From: Chloroflexota bacterium
Lineage (GTDB): Bacteria > Chloroflexota > Anaerolineae > UBA4142
Length of the DNA: 47,550 nt
Assembly (NCBI GenBank): GCA_016865935.1
Contig: VGOB01000005.1
Coordinates: 1 to 47,550 of the forward strand
Direction of reading: 5' to 3'
Position 1 is the stretch's first letter. Every line of letters starts with the position of its first letter. A program made the translations under genes and the position numbers. The notes beneath the pieces were generated by a model. That model ran no database searches, was not told the origin of the DNA, and saw only the letters and a list, made by a program, of their open reading frames with translations. This document shows, piece after piece, positions 1 to 7,057 of the stretch.

Positions 1-171
1 GGCAATTGGACGGCGTCCTCTGCGCGACGGTTTGTAGTGCTGGGCGAAGTCGTGGCGAACCAAGTCGAACAATATTGGATCATCCAGAATCCAATCCAAC
101 TCCTGCAAGATTGGATCGCTGGTTTGACACTCGGGAAAATTGGCAGGACGGATGTATCGGTCTATAATCAT
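1..171 (-). CDS. IS transposase, N-terminal fragment cut by window edge
   Basis: The minus strand opens with ATG at 171 and stays open for 57 codons to the window edge. The translation begins MIIDRYIRPANFPEC and continues with DPILQELDWILDDP, then FDLVRHDF, then SRRGRRP. A 'DPxLQELDxLLDD…LxxLVxxDx…GRP' layout is what I know from the N-terminus of ISNCY/IS5-like DDE transposases, before the catalytic domain. A Shine-Dalgarno-like GGAG lies about 7 bases before the ATG (in TTGGAGTCCACGATG). The catalytic residues would lie outside the window, so the exact IS family is inference. Confidence 0.6.
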   Translation of the reverse strand, partial: MIIDRYIRPANFPECQTSDPILQELDWILDDPILFDLVRHDFAQHYKPSRRGRRPIA

Positions 172-290
172 CGTGGACTCCAAGGGGAAAGTGGTTGTTC
201 AGCGACTTCCATCTTACTCCCTTGGGGTCCCAATGCAAATTGCACTCAGTTTTGAATTTTCCAACAAGAACTAGGTAACTTGCGCGGCGC
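172..290. mobile_element. probable terminal region of the insertion sequence
   Basis: Non-coding stretch between the transposase start and the neighbouring gene. It holds a perfect palindrome TGCAAATTGCA at 234-244. The outer IS end probably lies somewhere in 240-285, since the adjacent gene's last residues (about SCWKIQN) and its TGA at 246 look like read-through into the element. The second IS end is not in the window, so no terminal repeat pair can be compared. Confidence 0.35.
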
Positions 291-845
291 ATCGGAAACG
301 ACGACCGCCACATTGCCGCGCCGACATGAAATCCAAAAGTCCACGCGATAGCGCGCGCGGTGATCGCGGATGACGATTTGGCGTTCCGCGCCGATGCCGG
401 ACGATTTGAGCGCGTCCCACAACGCGTCGTCCGCCGCGCTCTTGCCCAACAGATCGTTGATCTCGACCGCGCGCGAGAATTTATCTCCCGTCGTCCAGAT
501 GAACAAGATGCGCCGCCCGCTCCGGCTGACGATCGGACGCGGCAGTTCGATCAGCGCGCCGAGTTGCAATTGGTAGTACGCGTCGTTCGCGCGCGGATGA
601 TCGATTTCGTCGGGAAACAGATCGCGGCGGCGCACCAATTCGTGTCCGCGCACGGGCGCGTACTCACGAATCGTCCATTTGATTTCGCCAAACGACTTGG
701 TCAGATAAAACGCGACATAGCGCGTTCGCGTCAAATGCGCCGGCGCGTGCTTCGCCGGGATGCGGTACCATCGTTCCGCGCGGACGATTTCCAAATCGCG
801 CGGGTGGTTCAGCAACGCCACCAAGACAACGTCGTCCGCGTCCAA
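246..845 (-). CDS. hypothetical protein, probably C-terminally truncated by the IS
   Basis: A 199-residue protein of unrecognised family. The proposed start is TTG at 845, preceded by GGAAG inside the end of the HIT gene. There is no in-frame ATG near the N-terminus. The sequence is basic and soluble-looking, with RYVAFYLTKSFGE, a GRRILFIWTT strand and a RVDFWISC strand, and no membrane segment. The spacing of two bases after the HIT stop suggests translational coupling with that gene. The last residues and stop codon fall in sequence that looks like the edge of the adjacent insertion sequence, so the native C-terminus is probably missing. I cannot assign a function. Confidence 0.55.
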   Translation of the reverse strand: MDADDVVLVALLNHPRDLEIVRAERWYRIPAKHAPAHLTRTRYVAFYLTKSFGEIKWTIREYAPVRGHELVRRRDLFPDEIDHPRANDAYYQLQLGALIELPRPIVSRSGRRILFIWTTGDKFSRAVEINDLLGKSAADDALWDALKSSGIGAERQIVIRDHRARYRVDFWISCRRGNVAVVVSDAPRKLPSSCWKIQN

Positions 846-846
846 T

Positions 847-1305
847 TCAATCTTCCTTGATGTGCGCGCGAATTTTTTCCGCGACGCGTTCCAATTCCTC
901 GCGCGTCGGATTGCCGCGCGCGCGCCACGCGAGCTGCCGTTCCGTTTCCATGCGCGCCATCAAGCCATCGTTGAAAAAGCGCGGCGCGAGATGCGCGTGA
1001 TAATGAAACACGGCTTGTCCGCCCGCGCGCTCATTCGATTGCAGAACCGTCAAGCCATCGGCGCTGAACGCGGCGCGCAACGCGCGCGCGACGATCCGCG
1101 CCGCGTGCATCACCGCTTTGCCGCTTTCGTCGTCGAGATCGAAAAGATTGCGGCAATGTTTTTTCGGAATGACGAGCGTGTGCCCTTCCATAACCGGATG
1201 AATGTCGAGGAACGCGAGCGCGTCCGCGCTTTCGTAAACAATCGCGGCGGGCGCGCGCTTTGCCGCAATCGCGCAAAAGATACAGTTGTAATCTACTTGC
1301 TCCAT
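847..1305 (-). CDS. HIT family protein (histidine triad nucleotide hydrolase)
   Basis: A 152-residue HIT protein, a small cytosolic nucleotide phosphoramidase/hydrolase by family knowledge. The N-terminus has CIFCAIAAKRAPA, as in HINT/HIT proteins. PVMEGHTLVIPKKH is the substrate-side strand, and the triad is seen as HYHAHLAP near residue 105. The ATG at 1305 was chosen over a longer frame because GGAG lies five bases upstream (TTGGAGTTTCAATG) and homology begins there. The longer frame would run into the heptad repeat at 1321-1390. It lies downstream of lysK with the repeat tract between them, so its link to lysine synthesis is only positional. Confidence 0.9.
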   Translation of the reverse strand: MEQVDYNCIFCAIAAKRAPAAIVYESADALAFLDIHPVMEGHTLVIPKKHCRNLFDLDDESGKAVMHAARIVARALRAAFSADGLTVLQSNERAGGQAVFHYHAHLAPRFFNDGLMARMETERQLAWRARGNPTREELERVAEKIRAHIKED

Positions 1306-1320
1306 TGAAACTCCAAAAGA

Positions 1321-1390
1321 TGACCGTTGACCGATGACGAACGACCGATGCACATTTTTGTCGGTCAACGGTCTTCCGTCTACGGTCGCC
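1321..1390. repeat. heptad repeat tract K, palindromic (GACC/GGTC family)
   Basis: Ten consecutive 7-bp units in one register: TGACCGT, TGACCGA, TGACGAA, CGACCGA, TGCACAT, TTTTGTC, GGTCAAC, GGTCTTC, CGTCTAC, GGTCGCC. The left half carries GACC and the right half its complement GGTC. GACCGTTGACC (1322-1332) pairs perfectly with GGTCAACGGTC (1363-1373), so a hairpin with heptad arms can form between lysK and the HIT gene. It could act as a terminator or processing signal. Confidence 0.85.
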
Positions 1391-1394
1391 TATT

Positions 1395-2429
1395 TCAAAG
1401 CACTGCCAACACTTTAGCAAGGACGCCAATCGCGCGTTCGTACTCCGCAAGATCGAGATGTTCGTTCGGCGTGTGATCGAGCGCGGAATCGCCGGGACCG
1501 TACGCGACAATCGGACAACCCCACGCAGGACCAACGATGTTCATATCGGCGGTGCCGGTTTTCAGCGTGAACGCCGGCTTGCCGCCGACATCGCGAATCG
1601 CGTTGAGAAACGCGCGCACGAGCGCGTTGTTTTTCTCCGCGCGAAACGGTTCTTCTTCCGATGAAAACGCGACGTTCGCGCCATCAACATACTGCGCGAT
1701 TTCTTTTTCGACGGCGGCAATCGTCAAGCCCGTCGGCACGCGCAACGTGACGCGCATTTTCGCGCGATCGGTGAAGCCGTCGTCGTCAGAATTGAGCGCG
1801 CGCAGCGACGCGTCGAGTTGATCGAACACGCGCGGTTTGTCGCGATTGTACTCGGCGGCAAACGTGGCAACGCGATTCCAAAACGCGACTGCGTCTTCAA
1901 CCGCCGCGCGCGCGCCGCTTGCGGTGTGCGTCACCGATTTCGCGATTTCGTAATCCACGAGTACACGCCCCTTGTAACCAAGCGTGATGCGATCCCAGCC
2001 GCTCGGCTCGCCGATGATGCAGAACGCAGGCGCGTACTGCGTCAGCGCGTAGCGCGCGCCTTTCGACGTCGAACATTCTTCCTCGACCGCGCCGATGACG
2101 ATGAAGCGGACATCCTCACACGCGCCAACGCGCGCGCACGCGGCGACGAACGTCGCAAGACAACCTTTGGCGTCCACCGCGCCGCGTCCGTACAGTTTTC
2201 CATCTTCGATGCGCGGCTCGATGTAACCGTGAAACGTGTCAATGTGTCCGAGCAAAACGATATCGCGCGCGCCTTCGCCGAGAATTCCAACCGCGTTCCC
2301 CGCGTCGTCCACAAACGCTCGAAACCCAAGCGCGTTCATCTGCGCGACGAGGTATTCGGACGCGGCGCGTTCTTGGATGGATGGGCTGTAGATGCGGACG
2401 AGACCCGAAAGGAGGTCATTGGGATCCAT
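1395..2429 (-). CDS. lysK: [LysW]-lysine hydrolase
   Basis: A 344-residue M20-family metallohydrolase that best fits LysK, which releases lysine from the LysW carrier in the last step of the alpha-aminoadipate lysine pathway. Metal and catalytic positions are visible: H62 and D64 in GHIDTFHG, D86 in GRGAVDAKG, and the E116-E118 run in GAVEEECS. The GEPSGWDRITLGYKGR stretch is typical of LysK rather than of the longer DapE/ArgE proteins. ATG at 2429 follows the stop of no nearby gene, so it may have its own promoter in 2430-2549. With lysY, lysZ and lysJ in the same window the assignment is strong. ArgE/[LysW]-ornithine hydrolase is a possible second activity. Confidence 0.88.
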   Translation of the reverse strand: MDPNDLLSGLVRIYSPSIQERAASEYLVAQMNALGFRAFVDDAGNAVGILGEGARDIVLLGHIDTFHGYIEPRIEDGKLYGRGAVDAKGCLATFVAACARVGACEDVRFIVIGAVEEECSTSKGARYALTQYAPAFCIIGEPSGWDRITLGYKGRVLVDYEIAKSVTHTASGARAAVEDAVAFWNRVATFAAEYNRDKPRVFDQLDASLRALNSDDDGFTDRAKMRVTLRVPTGLTIAAVEKEIAQYVDGANVAFSSEEEPFRAEKNNALVRAFLNAIRDVGGKPAFTLKTGTADMNIVGPAWGCPIVAYGPGDSALDHTPNEHLDLAEYERAIGVLAKVLAVL

Positions 2430-2549
2430 TTGACAAATCCAAACAGTTCTGTTATGATTTTCCCGTAGATCGGGTGGCTCACTGGACTCTTGGCTAAGAA
2501 CCTTGACGAACGTGGGCTATAGAGCGCCGCGAGCGCCCCCCCGATCTTT
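2430..2549. other. intergenic spacer upstream of lysK
   Basis: 120 bases without a gene. I looked for a tRNA and a strong promoter. No T-loop or acceptor stem pair was found and no convincing -35/-10 pair for lysK. The right part has the GC-rich stretch GCGCCGCGAGCGCC around 2523-2537, close to the stop of the next gene, which could be part of a weak hairpin. Confidence 0.4.
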
Positions 2550-3011
2550 TTACTTTACTGCCGCGAGAAACTCAGCTTCGGTAATTCGCTTGTCTTCGCG
2601 CAATTCCCCGCGCAACGTTCGGATTGCCAAGTCGTGCGCGGGCGAATTTTTGCCGACTTGTCCAAACGCAATTTGCTTTGGAGAAACGCGAACGCCTATC
2701 CGTGAAAAGCAAGCCAAGATCATTCCTTTGATCTCGCTTTCGTATCCCCAATACTCGACATCAATTATTACATACTTCACTTGAGGAATGCAATCCCTGA
2801 GCAACAGGTACACGGCGGCGGCAAGCATCCGTATCGCAATGCGTTTCTTGGACATCGGATGCTTTCGAGTTTGGCGCAGAAAATCAACCGCCGCGCGTTT
2901 GACGGGAGCAGGAATACGTATCGTGCGCCGAAGATCATTCGCCAGAGCAATGATCGTGTCAGCGCGCGTATACTCAATGTGAATGCTTTGATCGACTTCG
3001 GCGTCTGGCAT
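2550..3011 (-). CDS. hypothetical protein next to NUDIX and PIN genes
   Basis: 153 residues with ATG at 3011, four bases after the NUDIX stop. A longer frame begins at TTG 3086 but would overlap the NUDIX gene. The N-terminal half is basic and helical (RRTIRIPAPVKRAAVDFL). A hydrophobic helix MLAAAVYLLL is followed by VKYVIIDVEYWGYESE and a C-terminal segment HDLAIRTLRGELRED. I do not recognise the family. The lower density of CGCG words and its place at the end of the UPF0175-DUF3368-NUDIX string suggest an acquired accessory gene. Confidence 0.6.
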   Translation of the reverse strand: MPDAEVDQSIHIEYTRADTIIALANDLRRTIRIPAPVKRAAVDFLRQTRKHPMSKKRIAIRMLAAAVYLLLRDCIPQVKYVIIDVEYWGYESEIKGMILACFSRIGVRVSPKQIAFGQVGKNSPAHDLAIRTLRGELREDKRITEAEFLAAVK

Positions 3012-3015
3012 TTTG

Positions 3016-3513
3016 CTACAGTTTACTCCGTCGGGCGAACCGATTCCGTAAATCGCGCACAACCAAACCAATGCGAATCGCGACAACCACCCCCAACGGA
3101 AGATACAGCGTACGCTCGATAACGGTCGGTGAACTCGCCAACGCGTCAGCGATAAAATTCCTCACCCACGGCAACATACGCGGAGGCAACGCATCAATCG
3201 GAAAGAATCCGACGCCGCGCGTTTCGGGTCCATTCTGAATCGCCGCGCCGCCGACCACGCGCCCTTCAAACAAGTGTCGGATACTGCCACCGCCTGGCGT
3301 CTGCGGATGCCAATATCGCCCGACTAAACGATCAATCGCGATTTCGTAGCCCGTTTCTTCGCGCGTCTCGCGAATTGCGGCTTGTTCGCGCGTTTCGCCC
3401 CGTTCGATCCCGCCGCCTGGCAAAACCCAAACGCGAAAGTCTTCGCGCTTGACCATCAAGACGCGCGTGCGATCTTCATCGAAAACAATCGCGGTTGCGC
3501 CTTCGGTTGGCAT
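3016..3513 (-). CDS. NUDIX hydrolase
   Basis: 165 residues. The NUDIX box is intact: GGGIERGETREQAAIRETRE followed by ETGYE fits Gx5Ex7REUxEExGU, around residues 33-55, and would bind the metal for hydrolysis of a nucleoside diphosphate-X bond. FRVWVLPGGG precedes it as in most family members. The substrate cannot be told. The C-terminus carries a hydrophobic stretch, LYLPLGVVVAIRIGLVV, that could be a single membrane anchor, followed by a basic tail; this is unusual for NUDIX enzymes. It starts at ATG 3513, two bases after the DUF3368 stop, so it is probably in the same transcript. Confidence 0.88.
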   Translation of the reverse strand: MPTEGATAIVFDEDRTRVLMVKREDFRVWVLPGGGIERGETREQAAIRETREETGYEIAIDRLVGRYWHPQTPGGGSIRHLFEGRVVGGAAIQNGPETRGVGFFPIDALPPRMLPWVRNFIADALASSPTVIERTLYLPLGVVVAIRIGLVVRDLRNRFARRSKL

Positions 3514-3515
3514 CG

Positions 3516-3986
3516 CTATTCAGATTCTCCCGCCGCCTCCAAAATCTCCGCAAATAGATCACCAGAGATCCGAAAGTCATCACCTTGCATCGCTTCCATC
3601 AATGGGCGCACGACAGGAATCAGTTTTCTACGTTTCGCGCGCAGCAGCAACCCCAGACAACCGATGATTGGAATTCCCAGCGATTGCGCCAAGCGACGCG
3701 CGGCAAGGTCATCAAGGATCAATTCCGTCGCTTTGAGCTCCAATGCTAACGCAATCGCTTCACGCTCACCTGCGCCCAAACGCGCCATTGTGATCCTCGC
3801 CGCCAACGGTTGCGTCAGAGCTCGCCCTTCCACCCAATCAGGCAATTGCATTGAACCAAAAACTTCTTGACGTACTGCGGACGGAATATGCAATCGCCCC
3901 ATCACCGCGCGCAAAAGGTCGAGTCGCCCCACGCGCTCAAAGACAATGAACGGGCTCGAATTGGCGACGTAGCGCGCGCTACTCAC
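3516..3986 (-). CDS. DUF3368 PIN-like protein, putative toxin
   Basis: 156 residues starting with GTG at 3986, supported by GGAGG five bases upstream inside the end of the UPF0175 gene (stop and start overlap as GTGA). The N-terminal VANSSPFIVFERVGRLDLL, the central GAGEREAIALALE and ELILDDLAARRLA are hallmarks of the DUF3368 family, with acidic residues laid out as in PIN ribonucleases. This family is normally paired with a UPF0175 antitoxin, exactly as here. Toxin activity is inferred from family and pairing only. Confidence 0.87.
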   Translation of the reverse strand: MSSARYVANSSPFIVFERVGRLDLLRAVMGRLHIPSAVRQEVFGSMQLPDWVEGRALTQPLAARITMARLGAGEREAIALALELKATELILDDLAARRLAQSLGIPIIGCLGLLLRAKRRKLIPVVRPLMEAMQGDDFRISGDLFAEILEAAGESE

Positions 3987-4243
3987 TCCTGCCTCCGCGC
4001 AGCGTTGATCTCGTCTTGAACTTCCTGCCGATCCAGATCAAAGAATGGAACCCCCACGCGTGAGGCATAGCGAACGAATTCAAAGCGCGCCATCCCAAGC
4101 AGTTCCGCCGCTCTGCCACTTGAGATTTCCCGACGACGATACATTTCGAGGACGAGATACTCTTTCAATTTGTCTTCGGGGCGACCAACGTGATGCAAGA
4201 GATCAACCAATTCACGATCTACTTCCATCGTTACGGTACTCAT
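3983..4243 (-). CDS. UPF0175 family protein, putative antitoxin
   Basis: 86 residues. [16 protein letters not shown] is followed by a short helix-turn-helix-like region (EISSGRAAELLGMARFEFV), as in UPF0175 proteins that act as DNA-binding antitoxins to DUF3368/PIN partners. Its ATG overlaps the lysJ stop codon (ATGA at 4240-4243) and its own stop overlaps the DUF3368 start, so the pair is translationally coupled to a lysine biosynthesis gene. That placement means the module is transcribed with lysJ unless it has an internal promoter, which I did not see. Confidence 0.87.
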   Translation of the reverse strand: MSTVTMEVDRELVDLLHHVGRPEDKLKEYLVLEMYRRREISSGRAAELLGMARFEFVRYASRVGVPFFDLDRQEVQDEINAARRQE

Positions 4244-5418
4244 CCTTCACCTTCCTTTGTCACATTCAGCACCTGCTCAATCGCGTCCGCCACCGCATCC
4301 AAATCACTTTTCTCGATCACGAGCGGCGGCAACAGACGCAACACGTTCAACCCCGCCGGCAGCGCGAGCACGCCGCGCTCCATCAACGCCGCGAGGTACG
4401 GCGTCACCTTTTTCTTCAACTCGACGCCGATCATCAAACCCAGCCCGCGCACTTCGCGAATCAGCGGCGATTCGATCCGTTGAAGGCGACCGCGCATATA
4501 CGCGCCAAGTTCCGTCGCGCGAGCCGCGAGATTTTCGCGCTCCATAAATCCGATTGCCGCGACCGCCGCCGCGCACGCGAGCGGATTTCCACCGAACGTC
4601 GTCCCGTGAATCATCGGCTCCAACTTTTTCACGCGCTCGCCGATCATCACCGCGCCCATCGGCAAGCCGCCGGCGATGGATTTGGCAACGCAAACAAAAT
4701 CGCCTTCGATGCCATAATGCTCCGACGCAAACATCTTGCCCGTGCGGCAAAAGCCCGTTTGCACTTCGTCCACGATCAACATCGCGCCGCGCTCGCGGCA
4801 AATCTCCTGCAAGCCGATCAAGAATTCGCGCGATCCAGGTCGCACGCCGCCTTCGCCTTGCACGACTTCGACGATGACGCCCGCCGTTTTATCGGTGATC
4901 GCTTCGCGCGCTTTGTCTAGATTGTCGTACGGCGCGTGCGAAAAATCGGGAACGAGCGGCAGAAACGGATCACGATATTTCGGCTCCCAGGTCGCGGAGA
5001 GCGCGCCCATCGTGCGTCCATGAAAGCCGCGCATAAACGCGACGAAGCCCGTACGCCCCGTGCTGTACCGCGCGAGTTTGAGCGCGGCTTCAATCGCCTC
5101 CGAGCCCGAATTGCAGAGGAAAACGCGATTCGCGTGGTTCGGCGAAATTCGCGCGAGCGTCTCTTCGATTGCCGCGCGCTTGTCGTTGTAAAAAATTTCG
5201 GTGAGCGAAATGAGCGTGCGCGCCTGTTCGGCAATCGCTTCCGCGACAATCGGGTTCGCGTGTCCGACGTTCGCCGTGCCTTGTCCGCCGACACAATCAA
5301 TGTACTCGCGTCCATCGGCATCCCAGACGCGCGCGCCTTGACCGCGCACAATCGCGAGCGGGCGTTTGCTGCTCACGCCTGAGGTGTATTTCGATTCAAG
5401 TTCGACGATGCTCGTCAT
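4240..5418 (-). CDS. lysJ: [LysW]-aminoadipate semialdehyde/glutamate semialdehyde transaminase
   Basis: 392 residues, class III PLP aminotransferase. It converts LysW-bound aminoadipate semialdehyde to LysW-lysine with glutamate as donor; ArgD-like ornithine activity is also possible. Visible landmarks are NSGSEA at 103-108, GFHGRT at 131-136, DEVQTG with D217, and the Schiff-base lysine K246 in VAKSIAGG, then [11 protein letters not shown]. The length matches ArgD/LysJ. LysJ is preferred over ArgD because lysZ, lysY and lysK are neighbours. It is preceded by a structured 197-base spacer and followed with an ATGA overlap by the UPF0175 gene. Confidence 0.88.
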   Translation of the reverse strand: MTSIVELESKYTSGVSSKRPLAIVRGQGARVWDADGREYIDCVGGQGTANVGHANPIVAEAIAEQARTLISLTEIFYNDKRAAIEETLARISPNHANRVFLCNSGSEAIEAALKLARYSTGRTGFVAFMRGFHGRTMGALSATWEPKYRDPFLPLVPDFSHAPYDNLDKAREAITDKTAGVIVEVVQGEGGVRPGSREFLIGLQEICRERGAMLIVDEVQTGFCRTGKMFASEHYGIEGDFVCVAKSIAGGLPMGAVMIGERVKKLEPMIHGTTFGGNPLACAAAVAAIGFMERENLAARATELGAYMRGRLQRIESPLIREVRGLGLMIGVELKKKVTPYLAALMERGVLALPAGLNVLRLLPPLVIEKSDLDAVADAIEQVLNVTKEGEG

Positions 5419-5492
5419 TGATGCTTGACTCCTATTCCTGTTAGTGATACAATTAGACTAAAGACGGAGACTCGAAAGGGATTCCCGAAACA

Positions 5493-5607
5493 AAACGGTT
5501 CAACCGTTTTACCCCCTTGCCGACAAGGTCGTCCTCTGCTGGCTCCCCGTTGGGATGTCCATAGTGGCGGCTTTCCTACGCCTTGCGCGTAGGATAGGCA
5601 AGGGGGT
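5493..5607. other. structured palindromic element upstream of lysJ
   Basis: Three nested inverted repeats in the lysJ leader. AAAACGGTT/AACCGTTTT fold at 5493-5511. CCCCCTTGCC (5513-5522) pairs with GGCAAGGGGG (5598-5607). Inside that outer stem CCTACGC (5576-5582) pairs with GCGTAGG (5588-5594). On the plus strand the outer stem is followed by a T-rich run (TGTTATTTTTC), as in an intrinsic terminator. On the minus strand it lies in the lysJ 5' leader. It could be a small RNA, a leader element or a miniature mobile element. I could not match it to a riboswitch class I know. Confidence 0.6.
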
Positions 5608-5615
5608 GTTATTTT

Positions 5616-6257
5616 TCAGGGCAATTGCAACAAAACCTTCAACCTGGAATCCACATAGTCATCGTACATGGATTCGCCGTGTGAAGTCCTTTCCGCCAGA
5701 ACTCCAGCGACCATATCAGCGAATTGCAGACCGTCTTCGCGTTTCGATTCTTTCAACACAATGGCTTTGAAAATGCGTCCGCGTTTTTGAGTTCGCCCAA
5801 TGTTGGAAAGATACTGCCTCAATCGTTGGACGAATCGCGGCTTCCGCTCACCATCAATCACCAAAATCGCTTCCGATAATTCATCCACCGAAGAGTGTTT
5901 GACCATTTCCCCTACGGCGTACTCGTACATCTCCTGCTCGCCCCATGCCTCTGCCTCGTGCGGCAGACGCGCTTTGTTCACGATCGCCGCGCGAATTCGC
6001 AAATCGAGCGAGCGCAACAAAACGAAAAACGCGGCGCGCACTGCAACTTTGCGCGTATCGTGATAGCGAAACTCGAATGCCGCAGGCAAGTTCAACGCGG
6101 CGCGCAAACGACGCAATTCCGCGCGCAAGTTTTCAGGATCGGTCGTCTCGACCATTGCCAAGACGAAATGCGGTGACGCGCCTTTGCGAAGGTTCCCGCC
6201 CGCATCGCCACTCTCATCCAAAAACGCGTAGACGGTCGAGCGTGCTCTAGTCATCAT
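5616..6257 (-). CDS. DUF3800 domain-containing protein
   Basis: 213 residues. The N-terminal YAFLDESGDAG and the C-terminal KESKREDGLQFADMVAGV are the signature segments of DUF3800, a family often found in mobile or defence settings, with conserved acidic residues that suggest an RNase H-like or nuclease fold. The activity is unproven. Its ATG at 6257 overlaps the lysZ stop (ATGA), so it sits inside the lysine operon between lysZ and lysJ with no obvious metabolic role. It is separated from lysJ by the structured spacer at 5493-5607, which may mark where the gene was inserted. Confidence 0.87.
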   Translation of the reverse strand: MMTRARSTVYAFLDESGDAGGNLRKGASPHFVLAMVETTDPENLRAELRRLRAALNLPAAFEFRYHDTRKVAVRAAFFVLLRSLDLRIRAAIVNKARLPHEAEAWGEQEMYEYAVGEMVKHSSVDELSEAILVIDGERKPRFVQRLRQYLSNIGRTQKRGRIFKAIVLKESKREDGLQFADMVAGVLAERTSHGESMYDDYVDSRLKVLLQLP

Positions 6258-7057
6258 TCAATCACCGTCCCCTTGCCTTCCCGCGCGCGTTGAAGCGGCT
6301 GTTCCACGCGACCATCCGCGAAAATCACTTGCTTGACGCCCAGCCCCAGCGCCTCGCTTGCGCCCAGCACTTTTTTCTTCATCCGCCCTTCCGCAAAATC
6401 AATAGACGCTTCGACGCGATTCCTGTCGATCCGCGCGATGAGCGACGCTTCGTCGGGGAAATTCCGCAACAAGCCAGGGACGTTCGTCAAAATGATCAAC
6501 TGCTCCGCGCCGAGCGCGCCCGCGATCATCGCCGCGGCGCGGTCGCCGTCCACGTTGATCGCGTCGCCTTGATAACTGATCGCAAGCGGCGCGATGACGG
6601 GAACGTACGCGCGTTCCAACAACGCGCGCAACAGATCGGCGTTCACTTTTTCGACGCGTCCCGTGTAATCGTCGCGCAAAATTCTTTGGCGACCATTTTC
6701 GACGATACGGATCGCGTCCTTGCGCGTTCCTTCGAGCAAACGACCGTCCACGCCGCTCAACCCAATCGCGTTGACGCCGAGTTTCTGCAAACGTTCGACG
6801 AGAAACGTGTTGACCTTGCCGCACGCCGCCATCACGAAAACTTCGAGCGTGTCGCGATCAGTATAGCGCGACGTGAAACCTTGCGGCGAGGTGACGTGCC
6901 GCGCGGGATGCCCCAGTTTTTCGCCGAGCGCGTCCGCTTCTTTGCCGGTGCCGTGCATCAGTACGATTTGTTTTCCACTTTTTGCCAAAACGCCAATGTC
7001 CGCGCAAACGTGATCGAGGTTAATGCCGGACGAGCCACCGATTTTGATAACTATCAT
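6254..7057 (-). CDS. lysZ: [LysW]-aminoadipate kinase
   Basis: 267 residues, amino acid kinase family. It phosphorylates the side-chain carboxylate of LysW-bound alpha-aminoadipate (or glutamate). MIVIKIGGSSG is the ATP-binding N-terminus. LMHGTGKEADALGEKLG replaces the HGGG segment of ArgB. HVTSPQGFTSRYTDRDT is the substrate loop I associate with LysZ rather than ArgB. NVDGDRAAAMIAGALGA and the C-terminal GRMKKKVLGASEAL are also family features. It overlaps the lysY stop by ATGA and DUF3800 on the other side. Confidence 0.9.
   Translation of the reverse strand: MIVIKIGGSSGINLDHVCADIGVLAKSGKQIVLMHGTGKEADALGEKLGHPARHVTSPQGFTSRYTDRDTLEVFVMAACGKVNTFLVERLQKLGVNAIGLSGVDGRLLEGTRKDAIRIVENGRQRILRDDYTGRVEKVNADLLRALLERAYVPVIAPLAISYQGDAINVDGDRAAAMIAGALGAEQLIILTNVPGLLRNFPDEASLIARIDRNRVEASIDFAEGRMKKKVLGASEALGLGVKQVIFADGRVEQPLQRAREGKGTVIE

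Noticed and set aside
37..255. Plus-strand open frame at the left edge
   Set aside because: It is the shadow of the transposase start on the minus strand; the minus-strand frame has a Shine-Dalgarno and a family-like sequence.
2450..2545. Possible tRNA or structured RNA upstream of lysK
   Set aside because: No acceptor-stem complement and no T-loop could be found; only a weak GC-rich inverted stretch is present.
5419..5615. Cobalamin, ZTP or lysine riboswitch in front of lysJ
   Set aside because: Short words such as GCCACU and GGGGAGC occur but the conserved core of none of these classes is complete, so it is reported only as a structured element.
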